A stretch of DNA of 33,218 nt from Bradyrhizobium oropedii (GTDB lineage: Bacteria; Pseudomonadota; Alphaproteobacteria; Rhizobiales; Xanthobacteraceae). The notes under the pieces are model-generated. The model was not told the origin of the DNA, did no database searches, and worked only from the letters and a program-made list of their open reading frames with translations. The stretch lies in assembly GCF_020889685.1 (NCBI RefSeq), contig NZ_JACMYO010000090.1:1-33218 (forward strand), read 5' to 3'. This document shows, in pieces, positions 8,559 to 16,616 of this stretch (the stretch's first letter is position 1; each line of letters opens with the position of its first letter). The translations under genes and the position numbers were made by a program.

Positions 8559-8640
8559 CCGTCATTCCGGGATGGTCCGAAGGACCAGACCCGGAATCTC
8601 GAGATTCCGGGTTCGCACTTCGTGCGCCCCGGAATGACGG
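8559..8640. repeat. Family B palindromic repeat, copy 1
   Basis: The ends form an inverted repeat (CCGTCATTCCGGG and CCCCGGAATGACGG). Inside are smaller inverted elements: GGTCCGAAGGACC, CCGGAATCTCGAGATTCCGG and GCACTTCGTGC. It fills most of the gap between the thiolase and SDR genes of one apparent operon, so it would be transcribed and could fold in the mRNA. A related copy is at 15592-15692. Confidence 0.8.
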
Positions 8641-8660
8641 AATAGACAGGAGAAACCCAC

Positions 8661-9575
8661 ATGGCAAAATCACTGCAGGATAAGGTCATCATCGTTACCG
8701 GCGCGGGCCGCGGCATCGGCCGCGAGATCGCGCTGCTCTGCGCGGCGGAAGGCGCCAAGGTCGTGGTCAACGATCCCGGCGGCGCCGCCGATGGCGCCGG
8801 CGCGAACGCGGCCCCCGCAGAGGAAGTCGTCGAGGAGATCAAGAAGCGCGGCGGCACTGCCGTCGCCAATTTCGATTCGGTGGCGGAAGCCATTCCCGCC
8901 AGCAAGATCGTGAAGACCGCGACCGATCACTTCGGCCGGCTCGACGGCGTCGTCAACAATGCCGGCATCCTGCGCGACATGATCTTCCACAAGATGAGCG
9001 TTGAGGCCTTCGAGGCCGTGATCAAGGTGCATCTGATGGGCTCGTTCTATGTCAGCCACGCCGCCGCGCGCATTTACCGCGAGCAGGAGTCGGGCTCCTT
9101 CGTGCACTTCACCTCGACCTCCGGCCTGATCGGCAATTACGGCCAGGCCAACTACGCCGCCGCCAAGCTCGGCATCGTCGGCCTGTCGAAGTCGATCGCG
9201 CTCGACATGGGCCGCTTCAACGTGCGCTCGAACTGCGTGTCGCCGTTCGCCTGGACCCGCATGATCGGCACCATCCCGACCGAGACCGATGCCGAAAAGG
9301 CGCGCGTCGAGAAGATCAAGCAGATGGGCCCGGAGAAGATCGCGCCGGTCTGCGCCTATCTGCTCTCGGACGCCGCAAAGGACGTCACCGGGCAGATCTT
9401 CGGCGTGCGCATGAACGAGATCTTCCTGTTCGGCCAGCATCGTCCGGTGCGCTCGGTGCATCGCGGCGAAGGCTGGACGCCCGAGACCATTGCCGAACAC
9501 GGCATGCCGGCACTGAAGGGATCGTTCGCCAAGCTCGACCGCTCGGCCGACGTCTTCACCTGGGATCCGATCTGA
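8661..9575 (+). CDS. SDR family dehydrogenase, MFE-2-like (3R)-hydroxyacyl-CoA dehydrogenase type
   Basis: This 304-residue Rossmann protein has TGAGRGIG at 13-20, NNAG at 99-102, Ser152 and Tyr165-x3-Lys169. The long loop after the cofactor motif (DPGGAADGAGANAAPAEEVVEEIKK region, 38-62) resembles the dehydrogenase part of peroxisomal multifunctional enzyme type 2, which oxidises (3R)-hydroxyacyl-CoA to 3-ketoacyl-CoA with NAD. The C-terminal tail (FGQHRPVRSVHRGEGWTPE) is longer than in FabG. AGGAGA at 8648-8653 sits 7 nt before the ATG. As third gene after DUF35-thiolase, it could make the 3-ketoacyl-CoA the thiolase consumes. Confidence 0.87.
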   Translation: MAKSLQDKVIIVTGAGRGIGREIALLCAAEGAKVVVNDPGGAADGAGANAAPAEEVVEEIKKRGGTAVANFDSVAEAIPASKIVKTATDHFGRLDGVVNNAGILRDMIFHKMSVEAFEAVIKVHLMGSFYVSHAAARIYREQESGSFVHFTSTSGLIGNYGQANYAAAKLGIVGLSKSIALDMGRFNVRSNCVSPFAWTRMIGTIPTETDAEKARVEKIKQMGPEKIAPVCAYLLSDAAKDVTGQIFGVRMNEIFLFGQHRPVRSVHRGEGWTPETIAEHGMPALKGSFAKLDRSADVFTWDPI

Positions 9576-9602
9576 GTTTCGATCTGACAGTTTTATGAAA
9601 AG

Positions 9603-9630
9603 GTCGCCTCCGCGAAAGAGCGGGGGCGAC
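9603..9630 (+). terminator. Hairpin terminator candidate after the SDR gene
   Basis: An 11-bp stem (9603-9613 with 9620-9630, one G-T pair) closes a GAAAGA loop, 27 nt after the SDR stop. The following ACACTCTTTGG is only moderately T-rich, so termination may be partial. Confidence 0.55.
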
Positions 9631-9727
9631 ACACTCTTTGGTTGTTTCTTCATGGCGTGCCCGCATTGTGCCAGAATTGCGGGGGTATGATCCTCCTCCC
9701 GATAACAAAAAGAGTGGGAGGACTTTC

Positions 9728-10840
9728 GTGACAGATCCAAGCAACGCAGCGAAACACGAGAGCGACGGAACGAAGGCGTTCGACCGTCGAACGATCTTGC
9801 GCGGTGCAACCGCGCTTGCTGCGACCGCGATGGCCGCATCCGATGCCGCCGCGCGCGACTTCGGCCCCAACGCGGAGCCACAGCGCTATCCCGATCCGGA
9901 TATCGTCGTGATCGACGACAAGCGCTTCAAGGCCAAGGTCGGCAACACCGCGATCAAGCGGCTCTATACCGGGTGCCTGTGGGCGGAAGGTCCGGCCTGG
10001 AATGCACAGGGCCAGTATCTGGTGTGGAGCGACATCCCGGCCAACCGGCAGCTGCGCTATCTCGACGACGACGGCCACATCTCCGAGCAGTTCCACAAGC
10101 CGTCGAACGAGGCCAACGGCTCGACCTTCGATTTCGAGGGCCGCCAGATCACCGCCGAACGCACGCGGCTGGTGCGCTACGAGCACGACGGAACCGTGAC
10201 GTCATTGGCGGAGCAGGCCAACGGCAAGCAGCTCAACGGCCCGAACGACATGGTCGTGCATCCCAACGACAAGTCGATCTGGTTCACCGATCCCGGCTAC
10301 GGCGCGGTCTCGATCTATGAGGGCCAACTGGCCAACACCGGATCGAAGCAACCCTACCAGAAGGAAGCCGTGTACCGCATCGACGCCACGACCGGACAGA
10401 TCACCAAGGTCTGCGACGAGCCGTTCAAGCCGAACGGCATCGCCTTCAGCCACGACTACAAGAAGGTCTATGTCTGCGACACCGGCATCACGCACTATCC
10501 GAACGCGAAGAACATCGTCTGGCAGTACGACCTCAACGGCGACAAGTTATCCAACCCACGCACGCTGATCGACATGACGCTGGACGGCAAGTCGGGCTTC
10601 CCGGACGGCATGCGCGTCGACATCGACGGCAATATCTGGGTCGGCGCCGGCTGGGTCGGACCAGGCTATGACGGCGTGCAGGTGTTCGCGCCCGACGGCC
10701 AGCGGATCGGCCAGATTCTGCTGCCGGAAACCTGCGCCAACCTCACCTTCGGCGGCAAGAAGCGCAACCGCCTGTTCATGACCGCGAGCCAGTCGCTCTA
10801 TGCGGTCTATGTCGAGACGCGGGGCGCGCACAACTGCTGA
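9728..10840 (+). CDS. Tat-exported SMP-30/gluconolactonase family protein
   Basis: A 370-residue protein with a twin-arginine signal (FDRRTILRG, Arg20-Arg21) followed by an alanine-rich hydrophobic stretch and likely cleavage near residue 42, so it is predicted to be exported folded to the periplasm. The six-bladed propeller family is shown by Glu87 in WAEGPAWN, the LNGPNDMVVHPND motif and SGFPDGMRVDIDGNIWVG, which carry the divalent-metal ligands. Family members hydrolyse lactones. The start is GTG at 9728, 5 nt after GGGAGGA; the open frame extends 30 codons upstream without a good ribosome site. Monocistronic. Its substrate and any link to the neighbouring CoA genes are unknown. Confidence 0.85.
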   Translation: MTDPSNAAKHESDGTKAFDRRTILRGATALAATAMAASDAAARDFGPNAEPQRYPDPDIVVIDDKRFKAKVGNTAIKRLYTGCLWAEGPAWNAQGQYLVWSDIPANRQLRYLDDDGHISEQFHKPSNEANGSTFDFEGRQITAERTRLVRYEHDGTVTSLAEQANGKQLNGPNDMVVHPNDKSIWFTDPGYGAVSIYEGQLANTGSKQPYQKEAVYRIDATTGQITKVCDEPFKPNGIAFSHDYKKVYVCDTGITHYPNAKNIVWQYDLNGDKLSNPRTLIDMTLDGKSGFPDGMRVDIDGNIWVGAGWVGPGYDGVQVFAPDGQRIGQILLPETCANLTFGGKKRNRLFMTASQSLYAVYVETRGAHNC

Positions 10841-10856
10841 TCGATCTGCCTTCCGT

Positions 10857-10940
10857 CGTCATTGCGAGGAGCGAAGCGACGAAGCAATCCATCTCACCGC
10901 TTGCGGCCCAATTGATTGCTTCGCTGCGCTCGCAATGACG
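10857..10940. repeat. Family C palindromic repeat, copy 1
   Basis: The outer arms CGTCATTGCGAG and CTCGCAATGACG are inverted, with GAAGCAATCCAT / ATTGATTGCTTCG inside. It lies between the convergent ends of the gluconolactonase-like gene and ppc, where it could act as a bidirectional transcription barrier. Copy 2 is at 22319-22439. Confidence 0.8.
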
Positions 10941-10957
10941 GCGCAGGCATCACGGCC

Positions 10958-13771
10958 TTAGCCGCTGTTCCGCAGCCCAGCGGAAATCCCGTTGATCGTG
11001 ATCTGAATTCCGCGCAGCACCTGCTCGTCCGGGTTCTGCGCGCGATGCTCCTTGAGCAACTCCACCTGCACGTGATTGAGCGGATCGAGATAGGGAAAGC
11101 GGTTGCGGATGCCGCGCTCCAGCAGGGGGTTGCCTTGCAGCAGCCGGTCGTGGCCCATGATGTCGAGCAGCGTCTCGATCGAGAGATGCCATTCGCGGCG
11201 GATCTGGCCGAAGATCTTTTCGCGCAGCGCGACGTCGGGCACCAGTTCGGCATAACGTGATGCGATCGCGATCGAGCTCTTTGCCAGCACCATGTCCATG
11301 TTGGAGAGCAGCGTGCGGAAGAACGGCCATTCCCGGTAGAGCTCCTGCAGAAACGGCATGCCCTGCTCCGGATGCTCAGCGATCCAGGTCTCGACCGCAG
11401 CGCCGAAGCCATACCAGCCCGGCAACATCAGCCGGCATTGCGCCCAGGAGAACACCCAGGGAATGGCGCGAAGGTCTTCGATCTCGCGGGTCTTCTTGCG
11501 CGAGGCCGGACGGCTGCCGATGTTCAGCGTCGCGATCTCGTTGATGACCGTCGAACCCCAGAAATAGTCGGCAAAACCCGGTGTCTCGTAGACGAGCCCG
11601 CGATAGGCCTTGAACGCGAGCGCGGAAATTTCCTCCATCGCCTTGAGATATTCAGGGCGCGGTGCGCTCTGCCGCGGCTGCAACAGGCTGGTTTCCAGCG
11701 TCGCCGCGGCGAGGATCTCCAGATTGCTGCGGCCGACCTCGGCATTGGAATATTTCGAGGAGATGATCTCGCCCTGCTCGGTGATGCGGATCTGACCATT
11801 CACCGCGCCGCCGGGCTGCGCGATGATCGCGTCATAGCTCGGGCCGCCGCCGCGGCCGACCGAGCCGCCGCGGCCGTGAAACAGGCGGAGCCGCACGCCG
11901 TGGCGCTCGAACACCTCGACGAGCCCGATCTCAGCCTTGTAGAGTTCCCAGCCCGAGGTAACGAAGCCGCCATCCTTGTTGCTGTCGGAATAGCCGAGCA
12001 TCACTTCCTGCACGCTGCCGAGACTGTCGACCAGCTTGCGATAATCGTGCAGCACCAGCATGCGGTCCATGATGCCGCTGGAGGCCTGCAAGTCCTCGAT
12101 GGTCTCGAACAGCGGCACGATGTTGACGGCGCTGCGGCCGGACGGATTGACGAGGCCGACTTCCTTCAGCAGCACCGCGACCTCGAGCATGTCGGACATG
12201 CCCTGGCACATCGAGATGATGCATTGGGAGATCACCTCGGGGCCGAACCTGGCATGGGCCTCGGCCGCGGCCCGGAACACCGCGAGCTCGCTTTGGGTCT
12301 CCTCGGAATATTTGACGAAGGGCGAGGCCAGCGGCCGCGCGTTGCGCAGCTCCCCAAGCAACAGGCTGACGCGTGCGTCCTCGCCGAGGGCCAGATAGGA
12401 CATGCCGGGATTGGCGGTGTCGAGCAGCTCGGCGATGGTGCGCTCATGCACCGCCGAGTTCTGCCGGATGTCGAGCCGCGCCAGATGGAAGCCGAAGCAA
12501 TCCACCGCCCGCCGCAACTGCCGCAGCCGGCCGCGCGCGATCACGCCGGAATTGTTCGCGATCAGCGAGCGATTGAGCACGTCGAGATCGGCCTGGAATT
12601 CTTTCACGCTCGCATAGGGCTCGGCCTTGCCGACCGGCGGTCGCGTGGTCTCGACCTCGAGCCGCATGGCGGTGGCGGCAAGCCGCGCATAGATGCCGGA
12701 CACGGCGAGCCGATAAGGCTCGCCGCTCCGATGCGGCGAGGTGTCGGGCGATCGCTCGGCAAGGATTCGCAGCTCGTCCGAGACATCGGCGAGGTGCGTC
12801 GCCAGCGACAGCTCGGCACCGAGCGCGTGCAGCTCCTCGAGATAGAAGCTGAGCACCCGGCTCGACTGCAGCCGCAGCGTGCCACGCATCACCTCCGCGG
12901 TGACGAATGGATTGCCGTCGCGATCGCCGCCGATCCAGCTTCCCATCCTGAGGAACGAGGCGAGATCGCCGGCTTCGCCGCCCTCCTTGTTCAGCCGGTC
13001 CTCCAGCGCGCAATGCAACCGCGGCACTTCCTGCAGGAAAGTATAGTCGTAGAACGACAGGCCGTTGGCGACCTCATCGAGAACGGTCAGCTTGGTCCGG
13101 CGCAGCAGATTGGTCTGCCACAGCGTCACGACGGCACGGCGCAGCTGCTCGTCGCTGGCCTCGCTCTCCTCCGGCGTCATCTGCAACCGCTCACGGCGAT
13201 CGAGCAGGTCCGCGATCTCCATCTCGCGGTCCATCGTGCTCTTGCGGCGGACTTCGGTCGGATGCGCGGTCAATACCGGGCTGACCAGCGCGCTTTTGAA
13301 GAAGCTGCGCAGATCGGCCGGGCTGATGCCGGCCTGCCGGGCGTGCACCAGCGTCTGCTCCAGCGTGCTCGGCCGCGGCGCCCCGCTCGGGCCGCGGCTG
13401 CGCGTCTGGCGGATGTTGTTCTGGTCCTCGGCGATGTTGGCGAGGTGGGAGAAATAGCTGAAGGCGCGAACGATCCGCAGCGTCTCGGCGATCGACATGC
13501 CGTCGAGGATGCCCTCCAGCTCCCGCCGCGCCAGCTTGTCCTCGTCGCGATGGAACCGGACCGAGGTCTGGCGGATGCGCTCGACCAGGTCGAATACATT
13601 GGCCCCCTCCTGGTCGCGTACGGTGTCGCCGAGGACCCGTCCCAGCAGGCGGATGTCGTTTCGGAGCCGTGCATCCTCCTCCTGTGCCGTCGCTTCGAGA
13701 AGGCTGGCCTCTGCGGCCCGCCTGGCGGTCTCGGAGGGGATGGTCTGGGGAGGCAAAGTCTGGGGAGGCAT
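10958..13771 (-). CDS. ppc: Phosphoenolpyruvate carboxylase
   Basis: This 937-residue enzyme carboxylates phosphoenolpyruvate with bicarbonate to oxaloacetate, refilling the TCA cycle. It shows the two signature regions: VLTAHPTEVRRKS with catalytic His170, and GYSDSNKDGG near residue 595. The glycine/arginine loop FHGRGGSVGRGGGPS is near 629, and GGDRDGNP and the C-terminal QITINGISAGLRNSG are also present (most homologues end in NTG). I chose the ATG at 13771, preceded by GGAG; the frame stays open 21 codons further upstream. Length fits bacterial ppc. It stands alone among catabolic genes. An aspartate/acetyl-CoA-regulated enzyme is expected from the family, but no regulatory site is visible in the DNA. 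Confidence 0.97.
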   Translation of the reverse strand: MPPQTLPPQTIPSETARRAAEASLLEATAQEEDARLRNDIRLLGRVLGDTVRDQEGANVFDLVERIRQTSVRFHRDEDKLARRELEGILDGMSIAETLRIVRAFSYFSHLANIAEDQNNIRQTRSRGPSGAPRPSTLEQTLVHARQAGISPADLRSFFKSALVSPVLTAHPTEVRRKSTMDREMEIADLLDRRERLQMTPEESEASDEQLRRAVVTLWQTNLLRRTKLTVLDEVANGLSFYDYTFLQEVPRLHCALEDRLNKEGGEAGDLASFLRMGSWIGGDRDGNPFVTAEVMRGTLRLQSSRVLSFYLEELHALGAELSLATHLADVSDELRILAERSPDTSPHRSGEPYRLAVSGIYARLAATAMRLEVETTRPPVGKAEPYASVKEFQADLDVLNRSLIANNSGVIARGRLRQLRRAVDCFGFHLARLDIRQNSAVHERTIAELLDTANPGMSYLALGEDARVSLLLGELRNARPLASPFVKYSEETQSELAVFRAAAEAHARFGPEVISQCIISMCQGMSDMLEVAVLLKEVGLVNPSGRSAVNIVPLFETIEDLQASSGIMDRMLVLHDYRKLVDSLGSVQEVMLGYSDSNKDGGFVTSGWELYKAEIGLVEVFERHGVRLRLFHGRGGSVGRGGGPSYDAIIAQPGGAVNGQIRITEQGEIISSKYSNAEVGRSNLEILAAATLETSLLQPRQSAPRPEYLKAMEEISALAFKAYRGLVYETPGFADYFWGSTVINEIATLNIGSRPASRKKTREIEDLRAIPWVFSWAQCRLMLPGWYGFGAAVETWIAEHPEQGMPFLQELYREWPFFRTLLSNMDMVLAKSSIAIASRYAELVPDVALREKIFGQIRREWHLSIETLLDIMGHDRLLQGNPLLERGIRNRFPYLDPLNHVQVELLKEHRAQNPDEQVLRGIQITINGISAGLRNSG

Positions 13772-13860
13772 GGCTTGGCTACTCCAGAGTTGCCCGGCTC
13801 CTCCCGAGTGTGCGCTTTTTTTGCCGCAGCGCAAGATGAACTTGCGCGGTGCACACTGCC

Positions 13861-13991
13861 GTCGTCCCTGCGAAAGCAGGGACCCATAACCACTGGTGGC
13901 TGCGGTCGAAGTGAGCTGGGGCCACAGCCGCGGGCAGCCCAGAGATTTGTGGTTATGGGTCCCGGGTCGCGCTTCGCTTGCCCGGGACGAC
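13861..13991. repeat. Family A palindromic repeat, copy 1
   Basis: Left arm: GTCGTCCCTGCGAAAGCAGGG, itself a hairpin, then CCCATAACCAC. The centre carries GCTGGGGCCACAG. Right arm: GTGGTTATGGGTCCCGGGTCGCGC and GCCCGGGACGAC. It lies between ppc and the acyl-CoA ligase gene, downstream of the latter. Other copies are at 17521-17705, 19389-19508 and 25561-25711, with a fragment at 1-20. Confidence 0.85.
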
Positions 13992-14008
13992 AGCGGCGTT
14001 TGTGGTCC

Positions 14009-15553
14009 CTAGATCCTCCGCCCCGCCCGCTCCCAATACGGGTCGCGCAGCCGGCGCTTGAAGATCTTCCCGGAATCCTCGCGCGGCAGGTTGGTCTGGA
14101 TCTCGATGTGCTTGGGCACCTTGTAGTCGGCAAGCGCGGTCTTGAGCTGGGCGCGGACCGAGGCGATGTCGAGCGTCACGCCCGGCTGCGGCTCGACCAC
14201 CGCCATCAGCGCTTCGCCGAATTCCGCATCGGGAATGCCGAACACCGCGCAGTCGTGCACGCCGGGAACAGCATGCAGCACCGCCTCGATCTCGGCCGGG
14301 TAGATGTTGACGCCGCCCGAGATCACCATGTCGCGCTTGCGGTCGCAGATGAAGACGTAGCCGTCCGCGTCGATATAGCCGACATCGCCCGAGGTGATGA
14401 ATCCCTGCCGGTCGATCTCGGCGCGCTTCTCGGACTTGTTGTGATAGGTGAAATCGGGATTGCCCGCGATCCGCGAATAGATCTCGCCGATCTGGCCCTG
14501 CGCCACCTCGTTGCCGTCGTCACCGATGAAGCGCAGCTCGGCGCCGGGCGAGATCTTGCCGACCGTACCCGGCTTCTTCAGCGCGTCCTCCGACGTCGCG
14601 AACGTCACCGCGCCCGACTCGGTCGAGCCGTAGAACTCATAGATCACCGGTCCCCACCATTCGATCATGGCGCGCTTGACGTCGGCCGGACACGGCGCGG
14701 CGGCATGGATGATGTGGCGCAGCGACGACATGTCGTACTTCTTGCGCACCTCCTCCGGCAGCTTCATCAGGCGGATGAACATCGTCGGCACCATGAAGAT
14801 GGTGTCGATCTTCTCGCGCTCGATCAGGGCCAGAAATTCTTCGGCGTCGAAGCGCGGCATCAGCACCAGTGCGCCGCCGAGCCTTCCCGAGCGCAGCCCG
14901 AACGAATTCGGTGCCGAATGGTACAGCGGTCCCGGCAGGATCGCGCGCGCGCCGGGCCTCAGGCCATAGATCATCCCGCGCATCGCTTCCGCATTGGCGG
15001 TCTGCTCCGGCGTCGGCGCGAAGCGGCGGACGCCCTTCGGATGGCCTGTCGTGCCTGAGGTGTAGATCATGTTCTGCGGCTGCGGCACGAAAGGGCCGTC
15101 ATAGCGCGGGAATTGCGCCAGCCAGGATTCGAAATCGATCGCGAAATCCGGTGGCGCGAGATGATCGGGATTGATCTTGTAGTTGGCGAGGATTTCCGGC
15201 GGCGTCGGCACGCTGAGCACGGTGACATCATCAGGGATCGCGCCGCGCAGCGGATGCAGCATGTCGGCATGGCCGATCAGCACGCGCGTGCCGGAGTCCG
15301 TCAGCACGTAGTTGATCTCCTCCGGCTTGAAGTGCCAGTTGATCGGCACGCCATAGGCGCCGAGCCGCATCGCGGCATAGGCAGCTTCGATGAAGGCGAT
15401 GTCGTTGCGCATCAGCATGCAGACGCTGTCGCCCGGCTTGACTCCGAGCTTGGCAAGGCCACTGGCGATGCGCTCTGTGCGCTCGGCGACCGCTGCGTGA
15501 TCGCGCCGGCGACTGCCGCTGACGATGCCGAGGAAGGGTTGGGACGTTTCCAT
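14009..15553 (-). CDS. Acyl-CoA synthetase (AMP-forming, ANL superfamily)
   Basis: A 514-residue adenylate-forming ligase that activates a carboxylic acid with ATP and CoA. Motifs: the phosphate loop YTSGTTGHPKG near residue 165, the A5 motif YGSTESG, the hinge motif GDVGYIDADGYVFICDR and SGGVNIYPAEIE, and catalytic Lys496 in SGKIFKRR near the C-terminus. I chose the ATG at 15553; the open frame upstream runs into repeat sequence. The acid substrate cannot be told from the motifs. The enoyl-CoA hydratase gene lies upstream on the same strand, separated by a family B repeat, so the two may be co-transcribed. Confidence 0.92.
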   Translation of the reverse strand: METSQPFLGIVSGSRRRDHAAVAERTERIASGLAKLGVKPGDSVCMLMRNDIAFIEAAYAAMRLGAYGVPINWHFKPEEINYVLTDSGTRVLIGHADMLHPLRGAIPDDVTVLSVPTPPEILANYKINPDHLAPPDFAIDFESWLAQFPRYDGPFVPQPQNMIYTSGTTGHPKGVRRFAPTPEQTANAEAMRGMIYGLRPGARAILPGPLYHSAPNSFGLRSGRLGGALVLMPRFDAEEFLALIEREKIDTIFMVPTMFIRLMKLPEEVRKKYDMSSLRHIIHAAAPCPADVKRAMIEWWGPVIYEFYGSTESGAVTFATSEDALKKPGTVGKISPGAELRFIGDDGNEVAQGQIGEIYSRIAGNPDFTYHNKSEKRAEIDRQGFITSGDVGYIDADGYVFICDRKRDMVISGGVNIYPAEIEAVLHAVPGVHDCAVFGIPDAEFGEALMAVVEPQPGVTLDIASVRAQLKTALADYKVPKHIEIQTNLPREDSGKIFKRRLRDPYWERAGRRI

Positions 15554-15591
15554 TGTCGTTGTCCGATCTTGTGTCGGTTCGAAGTTAAGTC

Positions 15592-15692
15592 GTCGTTCCG
15601 GGATGGTCCAAAGGACCAGACCCGGAACCTCGAGATTCCCTGGTGCGCAATTGCGCACCATAGTTCGATGCTGCGCATCGCCCCGGAATGAC
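15592..15692. repeat. Family B palindromic repeat, copy 2
   Basis: Shares GTC[AG]TTCCGGGATGGTCC[AG]AAGGACCAGACCCGGAA and the terminal CCCCGGAATGAC with copy 1 at 8559-8640. The middle differs: it contains a perfect 20-bp palindrome at 15641-15660 whose core GTGCGCAATTGCGCAC also occurs in two family A repeats. It separates the ligase and hydratase genes. Confidence 0.8.
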
Positions 15693-15702
15693 ACTGCGGC
15701 CG

Positions 15703-16518
15703 CTACCCCGCATCCGCAAACTTCGGCGCGCGCTTCTCCAGATTGGCGCGCACGGATTCGGTCTGGTTCGGGCTGCCGAGCAGCTTCTGCTGCTCGATGG
15801 ATTCCGCAAGCAATGCCGCAGCTGGATCGACCGACAGGTTGTTCAGCATGCGCTTGGCAGCGCGGATCGCATCCGGGCTCTTGCCGGCGATTTCGCGGGC
15901 GACCTCAAGCGCCGCGGCGCGCGGATCGTCACAGACGCGGGTGGCGAGGCCATAGCTCTGGGCTTCCTGCGCCGAGAAGATCCGGCCGGTGTAGGTGAGC
16001 TCTCGCAGGATATCGTCGCGCACGAGGCTCGCGAGGATCGGCGTGCCCGCCATGTCGGGGATGAGGCCCCATTTGATCTCCATGATCGACATCCGTGCAT
16101 CCTGCGACAGGAAGCGCATGTCGGCGCCGAGTGCGAGCTGGAAGCCGCCGCCGAAGGCGACGCCGTGGACCGCGGCGATCACGGGCACCGGAAGCTGCCG
16201 CCAGCCCCAGACCGCCTGCTGCGGGAAATTGGCCTTGCCGTGCGTGCGGACCGTGAGATCGCGCTTCTCACCGCCCGGCACCCCATTACCACCATCCTTC
16301 ATGGCGGCGAACCGGCCCATGTCGAGTCCGGCGCAGAAGGCCCGGCCCTCGCCGGACAGCACGACCACCCGAACGCCTTTTTCCCTGGAAAGCCGGTCGG
16401 TTGCGGCGACCAATGCCTCGAACATCGCGGCATCGAGCGCGTTCATCTTGTCCGCCCGCACCAGGCGGACATCGGCGATACCGTCTGAAATCGATATCGA
16501 AACGCGATCTTCCATCAT
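15703..16518 (-). CDS. Enoyl-CoA hydratase (crotonase family)
   Basis: A crotonase-fold protein of 271 residues. The oxyanion-hole region FCAGLDM (61-67) and HGVAFGGGFQLAL (118-130) are clear, and both acid/base glutamates are present: Glu147 in MEIKWGLIPD and Glu173 in RELTYTG, matching Glu144 and Glu164 of rat crotonase. Hydration of a 2-enoyl-CoA to a 3-hydroxyacyl-CoA is therefore the likely reaction. An Asp155 also sits in the IPD position used by isomerases, so some isomerase activity is possible. It is divergent from the dienoyl-CoA-reductase-like gene across a 98-nt gap and upstream of an acyl-CoA ligase. Confidence 0.9.
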   Translation of the reverse strand: MMEDRVSISISDGIADVRLVRADKMNALDAAMFEALVAATDRLSREKGVRVVVLSGEGRAFCAGLDMGRFAAMKDGGNGVPGGEKRDLTVRTHGKANFPQQAVWGWRQLPVPVIAAVHGVAFGGGFQLALGADMRFLSQDARMSIMEIKWGLIPDMAGTPILASLVRDDILRELTYTGRIFSAQEAQSYGLATRVCDDPRAAALEVAREIAGKSPDAIRAAKRMLNNLSVDPAAALLAESIEQQKLLGSPNQTESVRANLEKRAPKFADAG

Positions 16519-16616
16519 TCCCTCCGCTTTGTTCCCTGAGTTGGCGCTTTACAGAAAGGCCGTTGTCCGCTTTTAGTCAATCGACCAATTAACTGACAAC
16601 CCCCGTGGAGGAAACG
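16519..16616. promoter_or_regulatory. Divergent promoter region (hydratase / dienoyl-CoA reductase)
   Basis: This 98-nt spacer must carry both promoters. An imperfect inverted sequence, GTCAATCGACCAATTAACTGAC at its centre (arms GTCA/TGAC, about 16577-16598), is AT-richer than its surroundings and is a possible operator. GGAGG at about 16607-16611 is the ribosome site for the plus-strand gene. Confidence 0.35.

Noticed and set aside
11372..15058. A very long plus-strand open frame (about 1,200 codons) opposite ppc and the acyl-CoA ligase
   Set aside because: It is antisense to two genes with clear motifs, is full of Arg/Ala/His/Gln runs typical of GC-rich shadow frames, and has no recognisable domain.
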